Under the pieces are notes generated by a model, which saw only the letters and a program-made list of their open reading frames with translations, was not told the DNA's origin and did not search any database. The position numbers and the translations under genes were made by a program. From contig OX419761.1 in the NCBI GenBank assembly GCA_948567375.1, forward strand, positions 10,578,243 through 10,642,242: DNA of 64,000 nucleotides, written 5' to 3'. Position 1 is the first letter of the stretch. Each line of letters begins with the position of its first letter. Source of the stretch: Lunularia cruciata (Eukaryota > Streptophyta > Marchantiopsida > Lunulariales > Lunulariaceae). Below are positions 22,944 through 34,159 of this stretch, piece by piece.

Positions 22944-24640
22944 GAGAGTATACCAAATGCCACATGCGGATCTCCTAGTAGAAGAAAGTCATCTACATGG
23001 AGAATATCCTCTACAAGGGCAACATCTAAGAAGCACATGATAAAAATCCTCAGGTCCTACAAGCGCTCCAAGAATATGTAGTCCAACTATAGATGTGACA
23101 CACCTCTTTAGATGCTCAAGGTGGGGAGGGATACTTGAAGGTGACCACACTCTGCACTTTGATACCTTGACTCTCAAGCCTACAAGATGTAGCTTGGTTG
23201 TCAAGTGATCAAAGGACTGTCTTATCAAATCTACGAGGCCCACAACGTGTGTATTGTTTGCCACAAAGAAAAATACAACTTGGCATGGCAAAATTTGTAG
23301 ATAAGAGAGTTCTAAAGTGATCCATGTCAAACAAAGGTCTCCCTTAAGGATTTCCTTGTTGTGTACAATTGACTCCAAGATGGCGACTCATTCCTATGAC
23401 CAACCATGCTAGTAGTAAAGGGAAACAAGAAAGGCATGCAACCTCACAAAAAGAATGAAACTTGCCAAGGATCCACTGGCCTCCCTAAGCTTGTTGAAGA
23501 TGGATGCCCGAGAGATGCTATTTAAAGCATTCTCAACATCCACCTCTAGGTCAGAAAACTCCTATATATGAGTGCCTTGATATCTAGAAATATAGCCTCA
23601 CAAGTTCCAAGTGTAGCTACTCCAAATTGATGTGGGCTAAGGTGCTCTTGAAAGTGAGATTGATGTTGAATGACAATGTTGTGGATAACCAAATGCAAAA
23701 GATTCTTTCTAATAACACTAGATCTAATACCCCTTGTGTCCTTCCCCATCACAAGAAGTAGAGTAACAACTAACACCCAACTAACTAATGTAAGAATATC
23801 TCTCCTTGTTATTGTTATAACCACCTAAAAAAACTTGGTAATCCAATAGAAGGATCATCTGCCCAAAAGTAATCTCTAAAATGCGTATATACCATCCCTA
23901 ACAAACCTCATAAGGAGAGGCAAGGATTGTGCACTTGTGCAAAAAGTGACATATGAAGACATAAAACTTGTTCAAGCTGATAATCTGAGACCTCTAATGT
24001 TACTCACTCTCTTGTCATAGGATATAGTGATCATAGGGAAGAGATTCATTAGTGGGACTAGCCATGTACAAAGAGTGTAGTGCTTGTGCTGCTTTACTAA
24101 ACTCTCCCACTTGATGCGATGTCCTACACTATTGTAAGCAAGTGAATTATGTGGTATCATATGGGAGAACCTATCTCCCAAAACGTGCAGTCTAAACCAA
24201 CTCCTCCTAGGGCAGCCCAATCTTCTGCTTGAAATCAACAAAATTTAGCAACTATCTCTCTATGGCTTGCATGTCCCTCTATAGCATAACAAAGACATCA
24301 TTGGGAGAGTAAGAAGAATAAGAACCATGCTAAATTGTCCAAAGGATCATGTGCCAAACAATCAAGTGGTAGGCAAAAAGCTTATCTACCCTCATCATGG
24401 ACTGTATGGGGTAGCCTATTGAGTAGATGAGTACATGGAACACTAGTCTCAAATAACCCCAAGATACAACCAGCTTGAGATGCTAACCACTCACACGATT
24501 AGATCGGTATCCCTAGAATGATCAGCGAAAGGATAAACGTGCATAATCTAGAGTGTTATTGGTGTTGATGTGATTGTTCACCTCATATGAATATCCCAAG
24601 TGTTTGAATCATAATTCTTGTGCATCCTTCCTCCATGGAT
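22944..24640 (-). mobile_element. LINE, reverse-transcriptase part, split by copia B
   Basis: Minus-strand frames give the typical order of a non-LTR RT: HLSPHQFGVATLGTCEAI at about 23690-23600, SKCRVWSPSSIPPHLEHL at about 23200-23130, LGALVGPEDF at about 23080-23050, and GDPHVAFGIL at about 22975-22945, where copia B interrupts. The palm Asp pair is not preserved in one clear frame. Upstream (24241-23972) is a further open segment, probably N-terminal, without a motif I can name. Stops and shifts are frequent. The 5' end is undefined; 24640 is approximate. Confidence 0.55.
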
Positions 24641-25094
24641 CTTACCTCACTAGATAAAGTGTCAATGACATGGTGTATTTGTACATGACACACCTAACAT
24701 GGAGTAATTCGAGTCGCTTCTGGGCAGCCTCACATGGAGAAGTGTAACCATGGCTAGTATACGATAATATCATAATATGCAATGCTTTTTTCCATATTAT
24801 AAATTTGGTACTCTAAAAATTATAAAAATTTGTAGCTTTCAATTTACATCTCATAAGTTTTTTAAATTCCATTCTTGTAAAATTAAAATATAGATAAAAG
24901 ATTTAAAAATATGAATATCAATGTAAAGTAATCAGTTTAAATCCTTATTAAATCTAGATTTTTTCATAATTTTATATTAATTCTCTATAACTTTCAATCT
25001 AAAAGTACTAAAATTAAAAAATAAAAATAAAATTATTTACTTCGGTGTATACCGAAATGAACAAACGAAAATCTAGATAAACTATTTACTCTTA

Positions 25095-25096
<2 letters not shown>
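24641..25096. other. AT-rich sequence, nothing recognised
   Basis: Long A/T stretches without open frames or repeats that match other parts of the window. Confidence 0.4.

Positions 25097-25147
<51 letters not shown>
25097..25147. repeat. (TA)n microsatellite
   Basis: Uninterrupted AT dinucleotides of about 50 bp. Confidence 0.95.
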
Positions 25148-25150
<3 letters not shown>

Positions 25151-25985
25151 GAGTTGTCCAAAATTTCTCTCGTTTCTCTATCGTTCCTGCCCCACCCTCT
25201 CTCTCTACTCCTTTCAAAAAAGGGACCACCTTAACATTGGCATACTTTTCAGGGACTGTTGGGACAAAGCAAGAACCGGACACAGGATGGAGGAACACGT
25301 GCGCGTGGTCTTGAGGGCTGTCGCGTGGCAGCTCTCGTGTGGAAGAATCTCGGACTACACTCGACAGCCTCCCCGATTCAACGAGGTTCGATTGCCGAAA
25401 TTTTTCTGGGCATCTCTAAGGCTACCCAGGGTTTTCTTCAGTAGTACGCTTGGCGCTCGAGCGTTCCAAGAGCGCGATCCCGACCTTAACACGATAACTC
25501 GATAGGTCCACACAACAGAAGGTCAGACGATTGCGGAGATCATCGAGAGCAATTTGTTTCCTGACCTTGACAGGCTGATGACTGCTCCGCTCATTTGCTT
25601 CGACTTCTCCGGTGTAGGTGCGTTTACTGTACATTCCTAGCTTGAGGCGGAATTGTAAGAGAGACCGGGACTCAAAACTCTGTGCAATCTCTCGCATCTT
25701 TCTTGGTTCGATATGGTTAGTATATTATAATATTACTAACCGTCTTTTCGAGAAACTAACTAATCCGAGAAAGTATCCATAAGATTATAGTTCCTAAGCA
25801 CTACAATCCTACTATGTACCGTGTGAAGTTGCGGAGCATATCGTTTTTCCTGTATGTACTTCAACGACTAATCGCAGTACAGTGATCGGTTTGTCTTGCT
25901 ATATTTCTCCTCTTGTGTTCGTTTCATCCATTCTCTTGCTCAGATCGTCTTGACATGTGTGCGCTTTCTGTTTTCCATGTCTAGC
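25148..25985. other. Non-repetitive segment, no gene recognised
   Basis: More GC-rich than its surroundings, with short open frames on both strands (25259-25505 plus, 25697-25422 minus) and no family motif. The part at about 25918-25960 resembles 30768-30811, so it may belong to the same pre-insertion locus as the sequence right of copia E. Confidence 0.4.
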
Positions 25986-26049
25986 CGTGGACGTAGCTAC
26001 CGCCACGGCTGAAACAGGCTCACACCAACCTTCGAACCTTTATTTCCAT

Positions 26050-26103
<54 letters not shown>

Positions 26104-26330
26104 TGCAGGGATAGTCCCTCTGTCATCTGTCTAAAACTCCTGAATATAGACCTGCTTGACTTCATGAGTATTGACCACTCAAGATATCTAGTCACTTTAA
26201 TACTCAACCTTAGAAGAAGTGACTCAATATATATATATCCGTCCGCATGATACAGTAAGGAGTTTCCATCGGTCAAGTTTTGTTCTTGCTTTTGATCAGG
26301 CAAGTCACTTCTAGCAAGCCAAACATAACA
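25986..26330 (-). repeat. Copia E1 3' LTR, truncated
   Basis: Matches 29560-29879, with a (TA)n expansion at 26053-26100. The inner boundary is aaacataaca at 26330, followed by the complement of a purine tract (aactccacctttt). The outer roughly 90 bp seen in the other LTR are missing. Confidence 0.8.
26053..26100. repeat. (TA)n microsatellite inside the copia E1 LTR
   Basis: About 48 bp of AT dinucleotides at the place where the other LTR has only a short tatatata (29650-29660), so it expanded after insertion. Confidence 0.95.
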
Positions 26331-26359
26331 AACTCCACCTTTTGCTTGTATCCACCTTA

Positions 26360-28575
26360 TCATCCCAAAGAGCAACATTGAACATTGAGCAAGTTCATGC
26401 ATAACTTGAACTTCTCAACAAGAACAGGTTTAGTCAACATATCAGCTGCGTTTACCTCTGTGCCAATCTTTTGCAAATTGATTTCACCATTTGTCACAGC
26501 TGCTTCCCTGATAAAATGATGTCTCACATCAATATGCTTTGTCCTTGAATGATATACTTGATTCTTTGCCAAGTGAATAGCGCTTTGGTTATCACAAAAG
26601 AGTGTGGACTTCATATTAGGGAGTCCTATATCCTTGGCTAATGTTTGTAGCCATATTGCCTCTTTGGCAGCCTCAGTTGTTGCCATAAATTCTGCCTCTG
26701 TAGTAGAAAGAGCAATAGTAGATTGGAGAGTAGACTTCCAACTTACTGCACCACCAACAAGTGTAAAAACAAATCCGGTTGTAGACCTTCTCTTTGGCTA
26801 TAACCCTTTGCCACAAGCCTTGCTTTGTATCTATCTCCACCTGATTTTGGAAGTCCTTCCTTCCTCCGGAATATCCATCTGCAACCAATTGCCTTCTTTC
26901 CCATAGGCAAATTTTCAAGTCTCCAAGTTTGGTTTTTGGCCAAAGACTTCATCTCCTCTTCCATTGCACAATGCCACTTTTGACATTCTTGATCTTGTAT
27001 TGCCTGTTCATATGAAGAAGGCTCACCATTCTCCGTAAGAAGAGCATAAGGTACAAATGAATCATCAAATCTCTTTGGAGGCCTTCTATCCCTATTTGGA
27101 TACCTACGTTCATGAATCACTTCTGGGCTTTGCTCTTCTAATGGTTCACTTGGTAGATCTACATGAAGTGACATGTCTTCATTTCCAAGATCAATATCTA
27201 TCTTAACGAAATCTGACTGAATTTTTTTTCTCTTTTCTTTTGCTATAGTAATAGTCTTGATTGTACTAGTCTCATAAAAAACTACATCCCTAATCACAAC
27301 AAGACAACACCTGTCTGGATCCCACAATCTATATCCCTTCGTCTCCTTCTCATATCCCAAGAATATACATTTTCTAGATTTGGGATCTAACTTTGTCCTT
27401 TGTTCTTGTTGAATATGAACATAAGCTATGCATCCAAATACTCTAAGTGAAGAGTAATCAAAATTCCCACCTGTCCATTTTTCCTTAGGTGTTTTACACT
27501 CAATAGCAATAGAGGGAGAAATGTTTACCAAATGACAAGCCGTATTTATAGCTTCTGCCCAAAAAATCTTCTCCAATCCAGCGTTGCTTAACATACTTAT
27601 TGCTTTCTCCAAGAGTGTATGATTTATCCGCTCTGCCACACCATTTTGTTGAGGAGTATCCGGTATGGTAAAGTGATGAATTATCCCTTCACTCTTATAA
27701 TATCTATCAAACTCTCCAGATTTGTATTCTCCACCATTATCAGATCTCAAACACTTCACTTTCCTTCCAGTTTGTTTCTCAATCATCACCTTCCATTGTT
27801 TAAAGATAGAGAAGACCTCTGATTTTTGCTTCATGGTGTAGACCCATGCTCTCCTAGAGTAATCATCAACCAAAGACACAAAATATAATGCTCCAGATTT
27901 TGAAGCTATAGGTGCAGGGCCCCAAACATCAGAATGCACATAGTCAAAAATTCCCTTTGTGCAATGAACTCCTGTGTAAAAGCTTACCCTCCGTTGCTTT
28001 CCTATTACACAATGCTCACAGAATTTTAACTTACAACTTTTAAGGCCCTTCAGAAGTTGTTGCTTGGATAATTCACTTAGACCCCTTTCACTCATATGAC
28101 CCAAACGGAGGTGCCATAACTGAGTAAGATCTTCGGGATCTTCATTTTCAGAAATAGTACTTGCCACACCTCCAGTGATGGTCTCTCCAACAAGCTCATA
28201 AAGGTTTCCTATCTTCTTGCCCTTCATTACAACCAATGCTCCTTTTGATACCTTGAGTGTTCCATTTTTTGCTCCCCACCTCCAACCATTTGAGTCCAAA
28301 GTGCCTAGTGATATCAAATTCTTCCTTAACTCAGGAACATGCCTCACATCAGCAAGAGTCCTCACAATACCATCAAACATCTTAATGTGCATTGTACCAA
28401 TGCCAATAGCTTTACAAGCCATGTTGTTCCCCATTATTACAAATCCTCCATTGAATGATTTGTACTCATGAAACCACTCCTTATTTGGACACATATGGTA
28501 AGAGCAACCTGAGTCCAATATCCATGACTTCTCAAATTGATCTTTGTCTTGGTTAACACATAGGACATCATCCAC
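26360..28575 (-). pseudogene. pol: Copia E1 pol: protease, integrase, deleted RT, end of RNase H
   Basis: The frame 28575-26743 (610 codons) contains protease WILDSGCSYHMC, the zinc site (LRLGHMSERG and CEHCVIGKQ), the integrase core with YVHSDVWGP, CLRSDNGGEY and QQNGVAERIN (D, D, E), the block GCIAYVH to KKCIFLGYE-like, and the RT start WRLENLPMGKKAIGCRWIF to KARLVAKGYSQREG. The sequence then jumps to the late RNase H region (LQSTIALSTTEAEF in a shifted frame, then CDNQSAIHLAKN and SRTKHIDVRHHF at 26686-26360). About 1.3 kb including the RT active site is missing, by comparison with the normal copia arrangement. Closest in style to the plant Tnt1 group. Confidence 0.85.
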
Positions 28576-28588
28576 AACTCCAGATGAC

Positions 28589-29455
28589 TTAGCAACACTT
28601 GCTTGATCTGAAAGTTGACCTTGTTGGACTCAAGGCTCTTGTTGTTACAATCCTTCTTGAAATGTCCAACCTTCCCACAAATCCAGCACTTGCCTTTGAA
28701 ACCTCCAGTTCTAGACTTGGATCTTGATTTACTCCTGACCTGATCTCTCTCTCTCTTGTCCTTCCTCTGATAAATAGAGCCTCTGAATTTGTCTTTTCTT
28801 GGTTGGGTCTTTTTTGCATCTCATTGGACAATAATGCTGAAGTGACCTCCTCACAGTTTATATCATCCTTCCCATATAGAAGAGTTGTGACCAGATGCTC
28901 ATATGATGGAGAAAGTGAAGTTAATAACAACAATGCCTTATCCTCATCTTCTAACTTAACCTCTATGTTCATCAACTCACAAATTATTTTTTTGAAAGCA
29001 TTGAGGTGCTCCATAATACTCTGGCCTTCCTTCATCCTCAACATATACAACTTCTGTTTAAGAAACAGTCTATTTTTCAAAGACTTGGTCATATAAAGAT
29101 TCTCCAGTTTGGCCCATAGTTTTGGTGCAGATTCCTCATTCATAACATTGTATAGCAGTTCATCAGCAAGGTTCAACCTAATAGTGCTAATAGCTCCGAG
29201 ATCTGCATCTTCATCTTCCCCATCCTCATCACTTTTGTCCTCCTTTTTCTTCTTTAGTGCTCTATGTAGTCCTTGCTGGGCAAGAAGGTCCTTCATCTTC
29301 AGTTGCCAAAGTCCAAAATTGTTTTCCCCATCAAACTTCTCCACTGCAAATTTAGCATTTGATATGGATATCACCCCTGCCATTGCTTTGCTGTGGACTT
29401 GCTTCTGGACCCACTTCCCTGCACCCTCAGATCTCAAGACACTCTTAAGGACCAA
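28589..29455 (-). pseudogene. gag: Copia E1 gag
   Basis: Residues AGVISISNAKFAVEKFDG and NNFGLWQLKMKDLL are the N-terminal gag block; NLADELLYNVMNEESA and LLLLTSLSPSYEHLVT follow (UBN2-type capsid), with a Glu/Asp-rich insert (KSDEDGEDEDADLGA). The zinc knuckle CWICGKVGHFKKDC is encoded just downstream, but in a different frame from the capsid. The phase is set by a short (GA)n run at about 28740-28755. The reading frame opens at a non-ATG codon just inside the primer site; the first Met is near residue 25. Confidence 0.75.
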
Positions 29456-29459
29456 CTAT

Positions 29460-29471
29460 GCTCTGATACCA
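29460..29471 (-). promoter_or_regulatory. Copia E1 primer-binding site
   Basis: The minus strand reads TGGTATCAGAGC, complementary to initiator tRNA-Met, two bases from the LTR edge. Confidence 0.9.
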
Positions 29472-29473
29472 AT

Positions 29474-29879
29474 AGTTAGAAAATACAGTCCCAAGGGAAC
29501 TCTTCGCAATAGCACATCATAAGGCCCATTAAACATAAATCAGAGGACTAACAGGAAATAACTTGGTTCACTCCCTGTCCCGGAAGCTACCTCCACGGGC
29601 TGAGACAGGCTCACACCAACCTTCGAACCTTTATTTCCATTGCACATATGTATATATATACAAACACAGGGATAGTCCCTCTGTCATCTGTCTAAACTCC
29701 TGAATATAGACCTGCGTGACTTCATGAGTACTGACCACTCAAGATATCTAGTCACTTTAATACTCAACCTTAGAAGTGACTGAATATATATCCACATGAT
29801 ACAGTAAGGAGTTTCCATCAGTCAAGTTTTGCTCTTGCTCTTGATCAGGCAAGTCACTTATAGCAAGCCAAACATAACC
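29474..29879 (-). repeat. Copia E1 5' LTR
   Basis: 406 bp between the primer site and unique sequence. In minus orientation the first bases read GGTTATGTTTGGC where the 62292 copy reads TGTTATGTTTGGC, so the terminal base has mutated. Confidence 0.8.
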
Positions 29880-30136
29880 TCAAGTTCCATCATGTTTTCT
29901 TGCACGATAAGGGCCAGAATTTGTCGACATCGTGCTTGTCTTGCTGCTTGACATACGAGTCGGTTAGCAAGATTGATGACCTGTATGCTGTGGGTGCCCA
30001 AACTTTGGTAGAAACCAACAGCTCGCGTTGAGAAAGTCTCGCTATTTCGTGAATCCTGATTTGGAGCATCCCAGCTCGAACTAGAAGGGCCATGGGTTCT
30101 GCATATGTTAAACCGTAAGGCAATCATGTTAAACAA
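29880..30136 (-). other. Possible coding remnant of an unknown duplicated gene
   Basis: An open stretch of about 85 codons (NMIALRFNICRTHGPSSS onwards) whose later part resembles the duplicate at 31604-31455. It runs into the copia E1 LTR. I do not recognise the family. The shared peptide could equally be the trace of a duplicated non-coding segment. Confidence 0.25.
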
Positions 30137-30216
30137 ACTTTCGCACGGTAATCTTGCTCGTCAACGACAAGTAGAAAAAGAACTAGAAGTAGTCCATTTC
30201 TGCACTAAGTGTACAG

Positions 30217-30543
30217 TCATTTAGTCATGTACTTATTGACCACTTTGCTTATCGGCCCAATAAGATATAATCTGCCTGAAGGTTGCACGTCCTTCAAATA
30301 TTCGTAGGCGAAGCGGAAATAGGAACAAGCGTTGGAATCTGAAGGAGTCCAAAATGTCGAGAAAGAGTTCAAAAATGGTTGCTGTGCTCCTTCAATCTGC
30401 AATACTGCAGAGGCGACATGAACTTCGAGAATGTCTGCGAGGTATTTAACGAGCTCAAGCATCCCGTGGTCGCAGAAGTGGAGGAGGACACGAGTGCGAG
30501 GGAATACCCCCTCGATGCGACAAGCTGTCCTTGTCAATGGCAC
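30217..30543 (-). other. Open frame of 108 codons, unknown
   Basis: Minus strand, starting at an ATT-to-ATG-poor region without a clear promoter. It contains HFCDHGMLELVKYLADILEV and ends PISKVVNKYMTK. No motif is recognised. It lies directly upstream, on the same strand, of the remnant at 30136-29880 and could be an exon of the same gene. Low confidence. Confidence 0.2.
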
Positions 30544-32530
30544 ACTTTATCCAGGGCAAAGCGGAAATGCTGTAAAAATCATTTCCACCGTTACTTGACC
30601 TTCTCAACATTGAAAGAATATAGGGATTTGCACAGCCCTTCGGTGATGATTTTGTTTCGCTCCGTTGTCTTACTGAGAAATGCCTTCTCCTCCAGCACAC
30701 TTACGTCGCGTTTCCCTGCGTACGTCGCACCAGAACAGTGGTCCAAGAAACATAAGATTCTCCTGGTGCGTTTGTTTCATCTATTCTCTTGCGTAGATCA
30801 TCTTGACATGAGAGATTGTCCTCTTCTGTAGTAGGATGTCCAGGATAGATAGATATCCAGGCATGCAAAAGACGGCTCCTTAAACACGACATGTGAAGGA
30901 GACAAGTTTGGTTTTCCAGCTCGGTTTCCACAGAGACGAGAAGCATAACACACGTTTTGGCGGACATTTTCTTACTCAGTTTTCCTACCGTGTTCTTTTC
31001 ATTCAGTCTCTTGTTCTGATAGTTTTGAAATGTGAGAAAACGTGAGATTGTTTACCTTTGTTGCCGGATGTCAAGGGATTTGCACGAGCTCCTTTCAAAT
31101 TTGAAAGGTGCCAGCACCCTGTAATTATGCTATCTTATAGTAAACGCATGAACCGGAAACATGTTCAGAAACAGGTTAGTCTTCTGTCCACGAACATAGG
31201 AAGAATGACTGCCAAGAAACTGGAGACAGAATCAGACGATATATCTAACCCGCATGCAGTTTCAGCAAACTGCTTGTCGTAATTTCTAAACCCTTAATTT
31301 ACTCGAGGTTGAGATAAAGGCCAGTAGGACTGCAGCGCAGGGTATAGGATGGCCTTCAACCACGCCCACATTGAAGTGCTTAGGACTTCGGTTAAAACAA
31401 TATTCCTAAAATCACGCACAAAAACACTAACTCCCACTGAAGGTATAGGGGTTTTAATCCAAAGTTCCATAAGATAACCGGCATGTTCTTTTGGACGATG
31501 ATGGACAGAGTTTGGCCAAACTCGTGCTTCTCTTCGTCTTGGTGTTTAATACAAGCGTCGCTTTGGAGTATGTTCTGGAAACTAGTATGTTGCGGATGCA
31601 CCAATTTTAGTACAGATTAGCAGTTCACGCGCAGAAAATTCTATTACTGCATTACTGGTCATTCGCAGTAACCCAACTCGAACTGCAGAAGCATTTTATC
31701 TGCACATATCAATCGGTAAAGCGATCTTCGTTAGACAAACTTTCAAAGTCATGTCAATCACGACATGCATGATATTCTTGTCATGCAATGAAACATAAAA
31801 CCACCACTGGCAGTTGTTGGTTCTCCATTCAAGTGTACAGTCATTTGCAGAGGCAGCACTCTGGCTAACTGACTTTACACGAGATGAAGTTTACAGTGTC
31901 TGTGGAAATTGTTTTGTCGTCAAAGATTAACATGTCCAGATTCCAGTATATCATTCTCTATCTTGAACAGGTTTCCTTTCGTTGTTCACGAAGCAGGACA
32001 TTTATAGAATCTTACCTTTACAAATCAGAAAGCGGTTCAAACTTCAAACTCTCGGAACTGTTGGAAACGTAATATGAGATTTCGCACAGGTTTGCTTGTT
32101 AAAATGCTCACATAAGCTACAAAGTATAGTAAGCAATCGCTAAACACTTCAAATCATACTGAAAAACAAGCTCTCAACCTTCTAGTGTGTGCTACACAGA
32201 ACTCAAAATGCTCATCACTCCAGAAACAAACATCGCCAGAATTAAACTATAAGCAAACTACATCCATCTCATTGATTATGAGCACGTATCGGATAATGAA
32301 ATTTTATTACTACGTATCATTTGTTTCTGTGAAGGAATGGAGAATTTTCCCTTTACCTGAAGGCTTCATGTCTTTCTGACATGCACGATAATTCCAACAA
32401 ATCGTCCCGAAGTCATGTGACGAGAAAACTTGAGCAAGAAATCACAAGGTGAGAGGGAAAAAAATGTTCACTCTGTAGCCGTCTTGGGCCGCTGAACAAT
32501 ACAATGCCACGAGACGGCTACAGATTGAAT

Positions 32531-33079
32531 CCAACTAAACTCGTGGATATCCAATTAAGAAATGTAATTTTAGTTTCAGTTTCAAGTCTTTATTTCTAAA
32601 TCATTTCATATATAGAAAATAACACTAATATTAAAAATTAAAAATTACAGTGAATTAGAGTAATAAATTTGATATTATAACCTAATTTGGAAATTCTAGA
32701 TTGTAATTAATTGTATATAAATCTAAATATATTTATCAAAAATAATAATTTCCAGAGTGTAAAAGTGTTTTAATAATAATTGATTAAAAATAAGATATAA
32801 ATCATTAAACTACTAGCATGTATTGTGAATTTATTTTCACTCAATAAGATATTCAAACCTCTATCATACCATGCAATTCAACTTAAATTGAAATTAGATT
32901 CTATAAGATTAGTTAAACGAATCCAGATGAATAATTAAAATTTATAGTATAAAATAATAATTTATTAATTTGATTTTGATACTGAAATGTGGTTTATCCA
33001 TATATTTACAAGATTTTAATATTAATCTTAGCTCATTTCATACTTCTACAAATTGTATTTTAACATTATAATGAATATA
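32531..33079. other. AT-rich spacer
   Basis: A/T-rich sequence without open frames, between the unique segment and the truncated gypsy A2. Confidence 0.4.
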
Positions 33080-33086
33080 TCTAGTT

Positions 33087-34159
33087 TTAAACAATAGTCT
33101 TGAAACAAAGCTCCAAATGTTGTAGTAAAATTTTAACAATGGTAGCTTTAGAATAGGTCAAAACTAGAATAATTATGAAAATTGTTTGGATTAGGAGCCA
33201 TTGGGTTTCACTACCTTGCCCTTTCTCTCTATTGGTTCTATCGTAACACTTTCCTCCATGATAAATGGAATTTGGGTAATTTCTTTGGAGGTGACTTCTT
33301 TTTTCATAACCAAAATAATTTTTATCATTGAAATTGTTGGTTGGTTGTATTCCTCTATATGGATAGCTTCCATAACTCCTAAATCTTCTCCTTAGATTCT
33401 GATCCACCTCTCTCTTCTCCTATAGTTGTATTACAGTGATCTTGAGATCTACAGTAGTTGTTTAATGATGTTTGAAATGGATATTTTGGCAGAAATGCAA
33501 GAACTGGAACAATTATTACTTGTGGTGCAACCCTTGCAACCAAAGTATCAGAAGTTCCACCATTGTAATCTTGAGGATGATGCACAACCTCTTTCACCAC
33601 CAAATCACTATCATCCTCTTCAAAACTCTCCTCCATACGAATTGTAATCTTGATAGCTTCCACCTTTGAAAAAGGTTTCTCATATCTCATCTTGCTTCTA
33701 ATTCATGGTCTCAAACCTCCCACAAAATTATTGGTGAGCATGGCCTCTATGCCAATCATAGTAGTCTCCACATCATTCTCACCCTTCCTCAACACTATGC
33801 AAAATTTGGACTCTAACTTTTCCACTCTTTCCACATAGACTCTCACTTTCTCTCCATCTCTTTGCTTGAGAAAGATAACGTCATTGATCAATCTCTCATA
33901 ACTCTCATAAGGAAGAAAGTTCTCAATGAGTGTTGAAGTCAAAATCTCCCAAGACTCTTCTTGCCCATCTCTCTTCTCTCTTTTTTGGTATTCTCACTCA
34001 TACCATGTAAGTGTTGCATCCTCAAAGAAATCTGGTAATAATGAGGCCCACTCATTCTTCCTCCTCTCATTGTTTCTTATGCAAGCTTTCTTGAAGTCTC
34101 TCACAAAGGCCTCCTCATCTTCTCCATCATTGCCAAAGAAAACTAGAAGTTTCCCCATC
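33087..34159 (-). pseudogene. gag: Gypsy A2 gag
   Basis: Begins ATGGGGAAACTTCT at 34159 and parallels the gag of gypsy A: SYERLINDVIFLKQRDGEK at about 33880, MRYEKPFSKVEAIKITIRME at 33690, and the knuckle remnant NYFGYEKRSHLQRNYPN at about 33320, in which all three Cys have become Tyr. At least two frame changes separate the blocks. Confidence 0.7.

Larger units (their letters stand above)
25986..29879 (-). mobile_element. Ty1/copia element E1, minus strand, internal deletion
   Basis: 5' LTR at 29474-29879, primer site 29460-29471, gag 29455-28589, protease-integrase and the start of RT 28575-26743, the end of RNase H to 26360, and a truncated 3' LTR 25986-26330. Another member of the same family starts at 62292. 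The RT domain is almost entirely deleted, so it could not transpose on its own. Confidence 0.85.
29880..32530. other. Unique sequence with an ancient duplication and possible gene remnants
   Basis: No transposon motifs. The segment about 29885-30230 resembles about 31455-31850 at low identity: both carry the words aactcgaact or agctcgaact, acaaactttc and aagtgtacagtcattt in the same order. Minus-strand frames in the two copies give the similar peptides LALIVQENMMEL (about 29900) and LSIIVQKNMPVI (about 31480). The rest, including the frames at 30379-30831 plus and 31058-31282 plus, has no recognisable family. Confidence 0.45.

Noticed and set aside
30379..30831. 150-codon plus-strand frame as a host gene
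   Set aside because: No family motif, and it overlaps an equally plausible frame on the other strand. Not enough to call a gene.
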